DNA of 9,049 nt from Synergistaceae bacterium (GTDB lineage: Bacteria > Synergistota > Synergistia > Synergistales > Synergistaceae), in the NCBI GenBank assembly GCA_030539135.1, contig JAUNSQ010000057.1, forward strand, positions 1 through 9,049, read 5' to 3'. This document shows, piece after piece, positions 5,910 through 9,049 of this stretch (position 1 is the stretch's first letter; each line of letters starts with the position of its first letter). The notes under the pieces are model-generated. The model had not been told where the DNA came from, ran no database searches, and saw only the letters and a program-made list of their open reading frames with translations. Position numbers and translations under genes: made by a program.

Positions 5910-7166
5910 ATGAGCACAGAAACAAACAGCGCATGGAAAGCGTATCGTTTTCCGATCATCCTCATCCTCGGTATTATTCTTGGTTGTATCTTAGGGGCGA
6001 CAATGGGCAAGGATGCCCTAGTCCTCAAGCCGCTGGGAGACCTATTCGTCAACGCTATGTTTATGATAGTCGTCCCGCTCGTCTTCACGACGATATGCAG
6101 CTCCGTCGCGCAGATGTCCTCTATGGAGAGACTTGGCAAGGTCATGAAGTGGCTGGTCATAGTCTTCCTTGTTACCGGAGCTATCGCCGCGGTGCTTATG
6201 CTAATCACAGTCTACCTCTTCCCGCCGGCAGCCGGAGTAAGCATCGCACTCAAAGCGCCTGAAGATTTCCAGGCCCTGAGAACGGCTGACCAGATAGTCA
6301 AGGCCATCACGGTCGAGGACTTCCCGATGCTCATCTCGCGCCGTGCAATGCTTCCGCTCATCATCTTCACGATCTTCTTCGGCTTCTGCCTTCAGGCTCT
6401 CGGTGAGAGAGGCCGCGCGCTCGGCAGGGGCATCGGAGTTGTGGCTGACGCCATGCTCCAGATGGTCAAATACCTTATGTACTACGCACCTATCGGACTC
6501 TGCGCCTACTTCGCGGCCCTCGTCGGCGACTACGGCCCGCAGCTCCTCGGCGCGTACCTGCGCTCGATGATCGTCTATCACGTCGTGACCTTCGCCTATT
6601 TCTTCATCGCGTTTACGCTCTATTCATACTACGCGACGCAGGGCAAGGGCGTAGGAGTGTTCTGGAAGAATATACTTCCTCCTTCGGTCATGGCTCTCGG
6701 CTCCGGCAGCAGCAACGCCACACTTCCTATTAACCTCGAAGCGGCGTTCAACATGGGCATCCCGCGCGACATCGCCGAGATAGTCCTCCCGATAGGCGCT
6801 ACGGCTCACATGGAAGGCTCATGCCTCAGCGGCATACTCAAGATATCCTTCCTCTTCGGCATCTTCGGCATCCCGTTCGTAGGATTTGGGACGATGGCCA
6901 CGGCAGTTGCCGTCTCCGTCCTCTCCGGCGTCGTCCTCTCCGGCATCCCCGGCGGCGGACTTGTCGGCGAAATGTTGATCGTAAGCCTCTACGGATTCCC
7001 GCCAGAAGCCTTCCCGATCATCGCGACGATAGGCTTCCTCGTCGACCCGGCGGCAACGATGGTCAACGCGACCGGCGACACATGCTCGGCGCTCCTTATC
7101 TCCAGGTTTGTTGAGGGCAAAGATTGGTTTGAAAAGGCTATGGCCGCGAAAGAGGCCGAAGCGTAA
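5910..7166 (+). CDS. SDF/DAACS-family amino-acid or organic-acid:cation symporter with atypical binding site
   Basis: A 418-residue elevator-type membrane symporter of the sodium:dicarboxylate family (the GltPh/GltP/DctA/SstT group). Landmarks in order are ALGSGSSNATLP (residues 262-272, serine-rich hairpin 1), IVLPIGATAHMEGS (291-304, the TM7 cation motif), LSGIPGGGLV (343-352, hairpin 2) and VDPAATMVNATGD (378-390, TM8). Compared by eye with GltPh, the TM8 Asp, Asn and final Asp are kept (D379, N386, D390). The position of the Arg that holds acidic side chains is Ala (A382), and the TM7 NMDGT motif is HMEGS (300-304). An acidic amino acid or C4-dicarboxylate is therefore a less likely substrate, and cation coupling may differ. 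The start has AGGGGGAG 5 nt upstream. It is monocistronic as far as can be seen. The 'dicarboxylate' name should be treated as a family label only. Confidence 0.92.
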   Translation: MSTETNSAWKAYRFPIILILGIILGCILGATMGKDALVLKPLGDLFVNAMFMIVVPLVFTTICSSVAQMSSMERLGKVMKWLVIVFLVTGAIAAVLMLITVYLFPPAAGVSIALKAPEDFQALRTADQIVKAITVEDFPMLISRRAMLPLIIFTIFFGFCLQALGERGRALGRGIGVVADAMLQMVKYLMYYAPIGLCAYFAALVGDYGPQLLGAYLRSMIVYHVVTFAYFFIAFTLYSYYATQGKGVGVFWKNILPPSVMALGSGSSNATLPINLEAAFNMGIPRDIAEIVLPIGATAHMEGSCLSGILKISFLFGIFGIPFVGFGTMATAVAVSVLSGVVLSGIPGGGLVGEMLIVSLYGFPPEAFPIIATIGFLVDPAATMVNATGDTCSALLISRFVEGKDWFEKAMAAKEAEA

Positions 7167-7199
7167 GGCATACTGCTTAACACAACAGACCATTTAGCA

Positions 7200-7305
7200 G
7201 CGATTGCCAGAGCCTCGCGCAGAATTACGCGTTGGGGCTCTGACTTTATACGGGCGCGGCACGGACCATGCCGCGGAACAGTCCGCGGGGGTTAGCGGCA
7301 ATCGC
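7200..7305. other. Nested dyad element, possible structured RNA or palindromic repeat
   Basis: A 9-bp closing stem GCGATTGCC (7200-7208) / GGCAATCGC (7297-7305) encloses the 7208-7242 hairpin and a second region with two mutually exclusive hairpins. These are CGCGGCA / TGCCGCG (7255-7261 with 7269-7275) and CCGCGGA / TCCGCGG (7271-7277 with 7282-7288). The arrangement lies wholly between the symporter stop and the next promoter, so it would be in the symporter 3' UTR. It is not a tRNA (no T-arm motif). I do not recognise a known RNA family. A small non-autonomous palindromic repeat is an equal alternative. Confidence 0.45.
7208..7242 (+). terminator. Imperfect hairpin after the symporter, weak terminator candidate
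   Basis: CAGAGCC (7208-7214) pairs with GGCTCTG (7236-7242). An inner CGCG (7216-7219) pairs with CGCG (7228-7231) around an 8-nt loop. The tail is ACTTTATA. It lies about 40 nt after the symporter stop. The internal loop and short T-run make it a weak intrinsic terminator. Confidence 0.45.
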
Positions 7306-7307
7306 GC

Positions 7308-7335
7308 TTGACAATTCTTGATTAACCTGTAGAAT
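7308..7335 (+). promoter_or_regulatory. Strong promoter of the 42-codon gene
   Basis: A perfect TTGACA (7308-7313), a 16-bp spacer and TAGAAT (7330-7335, 5 of 6 matches) with TG directly in front of the -10. This is the best -35/-10 combination on the plus strand of the window. Transcription should start near 7342. Confidence 0.75.
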
Positions 7336-7343
7336 AGCGCAGT

Positions 7344-7364
7344 TGTGAGGCAGGAAGCCTCACA
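7344..7364 (+). promoter_or_regulatory. 5'-terminal stem-loop in the leader of the 42-codon gene
   Basis: A perfect 8-bp stem TGTGAGGC / GCCTCACA with an AGGAA loop. With transcription starting near 7342 the hairpin would form the very 5' end of the mRNA, a position known to protect messages from 5'-end-dependent decay. It leaves the SD at 7378 free. The AGGA in the loop could also bind ribosomes or a regulator. Confidence 0.55.
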
Positions 7365-7389
7365 GTATCATGAAAACGGAGGTGATTGA

Positions 7390-7518
7390 ATGAGCAACAA
7401 ACTGGTTTACATATCCGGAACACCGTTCTGGATGACGCCGGAGGGAGACTTCCAGAACGTCGAAATGCACGACGGCATGCCCGTTGAGCACGTTGTAATG
7501 CGCGGCGCAGCGAAATAG
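7390..7518 (+). CDS. Small protein of 42 residues, function unknown
   Basis: A short gene I do not recognise but consider real. GGAGGTGAT (7378-7386) is a near-ideal match to the 16S anti-SD and lies 7 nt before the ATG. A strong promoter and a 5' hairpin precede it, and the frame ends in TAG. The product begins MSNKLVYISGTPFWMTPEGD and ends EHVVMRGAAK. It is polar and slightly acidic in the middle, has five Met, two His and no Cys, and lacks a hydrophobic helix or signal peptide, so it should be a soluble cytosolic peptide. Two short blocks (YISGTPFWMTPEG and MPVEHVVMRG) look structured rather than random. It is not a leader peptide with repeated regulatory codons. The next gene starts 300 nt away with its own promoter, so it is a separate unit. 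Candidate roles are a small regulatory protein, an orphan RiPP-like precursor or a conserved stress peptide; none is demonstrated. Confidence 0.65.
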   Translation: MSNKLVYISGTPFWMTPEGDFQNVEMHDGMPVEHVVMRGAAK

Positions 7519-7593
7519 CCGCAAGGAAAATAAGCACCACGATTCAAAGAATTAGTAACACTTACGCTGAAAAGCGACAGATACATGCTAGCA

Positions 7594-7639
7594 CTGGTTC
7601 AGATCGTTTATACAAGGCAAAGTAAAAACTCTGAACCGG
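7594..7639 (+). other. Long-loop inverted repeat downstream of the 42-codon gene
   Basis: CTGGTTCAGA (7594-7603) pairs with TCTGAACCGG (7630-7639), 10 bp with one G-T wobble, around a 26-nt loop. No T-run follows, so it is not an intrinsic terminator. It could be an mRNA 3'-end barrier to nucleases. Confidence 0.4.
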
Positions 7640-7649
7640 CGCCGTGGGG

Positions 7650-7697
7650 CACCAAACAACCCTAACCTTCAAACTTCCAAATCACAATCTAAATCAT
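7650..7697 (+). terminator. C-rich, G-free tract, candidate Rho loading site
   Basis: 48 consecutive bases with no G and 17 C, spaced as CC or C every few bases. This bubble-like composition is the recognised signature of rut sites. It lies about 130 nt after the stop of the 42-codon gene, which has no intrinsic terminator. Function is inferred from composition alone. Confidence 0.35.
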
Positions 7698-7729
7698 GAC
7701 AGCCGCGCTTTACAGGCCGTTATTTTATC

Positions 7730-7758
7730 TTGACCGCTCAATATCTTTCTATTAAAGT
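7730..7758 (+). promoter_or_regulatory. azlCD promoter
   Basis: TTGACC (7730-7735, 5 of 6), a 17-bp spacer and TAAAGT (7753-7758, 4 of 6). Transcription would start near 7765, leaving a leader of about 55 nt before azlC. Confidence 0.5.
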
Positions 7759-7818
7759 TATTCCTGCGCTTTTGATTTATCAAAGGCCGCTACGATATTT
7801 TTTGCGAGGCGTCGTCGG

Positions 7819-8559
7819 ATGACGGATACGGATACAAAACAACTTACAATAGCGCGCGGCTTTATGAACGGTCTTCGCGCTGGAGCGCCGATAGCCGTCG
7901 GCTACATACCAAGCGCGATGGCGTTCGGCATACTCGCGCGGACGGCTAACATGACGGCATGGGAGACGCTCTTCATGTCTTACGTTGTATTCGCCGGGGC
8001 AAGCCAGTTCGTCGCGGTCAACCTTTATATGCTGGGCGCGGCTTTCCCAGAGATAATACTTGCTACGCTCGTGCTGAATATGCGCCTCATAATGATGTCC
8101 TCCGCTATTTCGAAGAGGCTGCTGCCTGGTATCGGGCGGCTCACGAAAGCGTGGATAGGGTTCGAGCTTACCGACGAGAGTTTCAGCGTGTCGGCCATGC
8201 GCGGCGAGGATATGCTGTCCGCGGATTTTCAGGTCGGCGTGAATTTCCTCGGCCATTGGACATGGGCGATAGGGAGCCTGCTAGGCGGGTTCGGTGCGGC
8301 GATACTGCCAAGCTCCGTGCAGGACAGCATGGGGATAGCTCTCTACGCGCTATTCATCGGGCTGTTGGTCCCGTCAGTCCGCAAGAATAGGAGCGGCCTA
8401 GTCGTAGCGGCGGCCGCAATGGCGCTTAGCGCGTTCATCAAATGGACTCCATGCCTGAACGCTTCGTTGAACAGGGGATTTGCGATAATGCTCGCCGCGG
8501 GAGCCGCGGCCCTATTCGGCGCGATCGCTCTGCCCGTGAAGGGGGACGGGAGCAGATGA
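7819..8559 (+). CDS. azlC: AzlC-family branched-chain amino-acid permease, large subunit
   Basis: A 246-residue inner-membrane protein, the large subunit of the AzlCD exporter family that moves branched-chain amino acids (and azaleucine in Bacillus) out of the cell. Diagnostic segments are RAGAPIAVGYIPSAMAFGILA (about 20-40), ETLFMSYVVFAGASQFVAVNL (about 49-69) and LVLNMRLIMMSSAISK (about 84-99), all characteristic of AzlC. FELTDESFSV follows at about 114-123, then four hydrophobic helices. The length is normal for the family. GAGG lies 9 nt before the ATG. The gene overlaps azlD by ATGA, so the two are translationally coupled. The specific substrate is inferred from the family; some AzlC members handle other amino acids. 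Confidence 0.92.
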   Translation: MTDTDTKQLTIARGFMNGLRAGAPIAVGYIPSAMAFGILARTANMTAWETLFMSYVVFAGASQFVAVNLYMLGAAFPEIILATLVLNMRLIMMSSAISKRLLPGIGRLTKAWIGFELTDESFSVSAMRGEDMLSADFQVGVNFLGHWTWAIGSLLGGFGAAILPSSVQDSMGIALYALFIGLLVPSVRKNRSGLVVAAAAMALSAFIKWTPCLNASLNRGFAIMLAAGAAALFGAIALPVKGDGSR

Positions 8560-8855
8560 CAAAGATGGTCGTCCTTTCGATATTTATGATGCTTGTTACT
8601 ATCCCGTCGCGCATACTGCCGATATTCTTCCTCTCGGACAGGAAGCTGCCGCCGGTGGTAAATTCTTTCCTCTATTACGTCTCCTACGCCGTGCTCGGCG
8701 CGCTTATATTTCCGGATATCCTGACCTCGACGGGCGATATTCTCAGCTCCTGCGCAGGGGCCGTCACAGCTCTCATACTCGCGTGGTTTGGCCGCGACAT
8801 TATCATAGTCTTGGCCGGAGGGATATTGGCCTCTTATCTGGCGCATCTTCTCTAA
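8556..8855 (+). CDS. azlD: AzlD-family branched-chain amino-acid transport small subunit
   Basis: A 99-residue integral membrane partner of AzlC. Family features are the TIPSRILPIFFLSDRKLPPV stretch (about 14-33), SFLYYVSYAVLGALIFPDIL and the final hydrophobic helices ending ILASYLAHLL. The length matches AzlD proteins (about 100 residues). The ATG at 8556 overlaps the azlC stop (ATGA); the longer open frame to the left is only an extension through azlC. A GGGGGA-type SD lies about 10 nt upstream, inside azlC. The stop codon at 8853-8855 shares two bases with the stop of the convergent gene, so there is no room for a dedicated terminator between them. Confidence 0.9.
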   Translation: MTKMVVLSIFMMLVTIPSRILPIFFLSDRKLPPVVNSFLYYVSYAVLGALIFPDILTSTGDILSSCAGAVTALILAWFGRDIIIVLAGGILASYLAHLL

Positions 8856-9049
8856 AACAGGACTATCCTATAGCGCTTCTCCGGTCTTCCGACTTTTCTA
8901 TAGGCGTACTCCGCCGTTACGCGGCCGCTCAAAAGAAGGAACTCTAGATATCTTCTCGCGGTCGAGCCGGAGACTCCGAGGACCTCGGCTATCTCCTGCG
9001 ACGAATAGTTATCGTAATTATCTTTCAAAAAATTTTCTATCACATCCAG
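8852..9049 (-). CDS. C-terminal part of a CitB/DcuR-type response regulator (runs off the window)
   Basis: The visible 66 residues end at 8852 and the frame stays open to the window edge, so the N-terminal part is missing. The sequence is a winged-helix DNA-binding domain. SSQEIAEVLGVSGSTARRYLEF is the helix-turn-helix and GRPEKRYRI is the basic wing seen at the C terminus of CitB/DcuR/MalR-type two-component regulators. These pair with CitA/DcuS-type sensors of citrate and C4-dicarboxylates. A GTG at 9041-9043 could act as a start, but it lies in mid-helix (LDVIENFLKDN), so it is more likely internal. The expected receiver domain with phospho-Asp should lie to the right. It points toward azlCD, tail to tail, with overlapping stops, so a regulatory link between them is not implied. 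Confidence 0.8.
   Translation of the reverse strand: MDVIENFLKDNYDNYSSQEIAEVLGVSGSTARRYLEFLLLSGRVTAEYAYRKVGRPEKRYRIVLF

Larger units (their letters stand above)
7519..7818. other. Gene-free 300-bp stretch with hairpins and a G-free tract
   Basis: No coding frame here has a start with an SD. It holds a CGCT-GAAA-AGCG mini-hairpin (7565-7576), a long-loop dyad (7594-7639), a 48-nt tract without any G (7650-7697) and, at its right end, the azlC promoter (7730-7758). Confidence 0.6.

Noticed and set aside
6201..6581. 126-codon minus-strand frame inside the symporter
   Set aside because: It is a charged, low-complexity antisense shadow typical of GC-rich DNA.
7590..7660. Possible tRNA because of GGTTCAGATC and GGGGCACC-like strings
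   Set aside because: No acceptor, anticodon or T-stem pairing can be built. The GGTTCAGA pairs instead with a distant TCTGAACC.
7780..8256. Minus-strand frame inside azlC (and a similar one at 8343-8846)
   Set aside because: They are antisense to azlCD and carry Arg/His/Tyr-rich sequence without family features.
8442..8555. N-terminal extension of AzlD into azlC
   Set aside because: AzlD proteins are about 100 residues. The ATG at 8556 fits the ATGA overlap and family length.
1..9049. CRISPR array, insertion sequence, integrase or rRNA/tRNA genes
   Set aside because: I saw no regularly spaced repeats, transposase motifs or RNA-gene signatures anywhere in the window.

Overview
The window looks like a chromosomal stretch of a moderately GC-rich anaerobic bacterium that lives largely on amino acids. 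Five of its genes are amino-acid or metabolite transporters: two DMT/EamA permeases, one SDF-family symporter and an AzlC/AzlD pair. No sugar-utilisation gene is visible. The Shine-Dalgarno (SD) sites are strong, the codon choice (GC-rich but with frequent ATA) and the gene content fit a Synergistota genus such as Cloacibacillus. That assignment is an inference from style, not from a marker gene.

Layout. (1) Positions 1-2080 form an AT-richer accessory block. A HicA/HicB toxin-antitoxin pair on the minus strand has a clear promoter whose -35 box sits inside a perfect palindrome. A divergent, unassigned 342-residue gene follows, and hairpins mark both ends of the block. (2) Positions 2100-3125 hold a monocistronic EamA permease ending in a textbook intrinsic terminator. 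(3) Positions 3142-5617 on the minus strand are a tightly packed four-gene operon: EamA permease, GNAT acetyltransferase, second GNAT acetyltransferase, and a pyridoxamine-oxidase-like flavoprotein. The flavoprotein gene is cut by a single in-frame amber codon where the family normally has Trp. (4) Positions 5840-7166 hold an SDF-family (DAACS) symporter with unusual residues at substrate- and cation-binding positions. (5) Positions 7200-7700 contain a dyad-rich, possibly structured segment. A strong promoter then drives a 42-codon gene of unknown function with an ideal SD and a 5'-terminal stem-loop, followed by a G-free, C-rich tract resembling a Rho loading site. (6) Positions 7730-8855 hold azlC-azlD, coupled by an ATGA overlap. 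They converge on the 3' end of a CitB/DcuR-type response-regulator gene that runs off the window, and the two stop codons overlap.

How the parts work together. The conserved section (2100 onward) is dominated by uptake and efflux of amino acids or related metabolites, with nearby acetyltransferases and probably one response regulator for small organic acids. The HicAB block and its divergent partner look like acquired cargo. The least explained items are the 42-codon gene with its RNA structures, the 342-residue orphan and the amber-interrupted flavoprotein gene.
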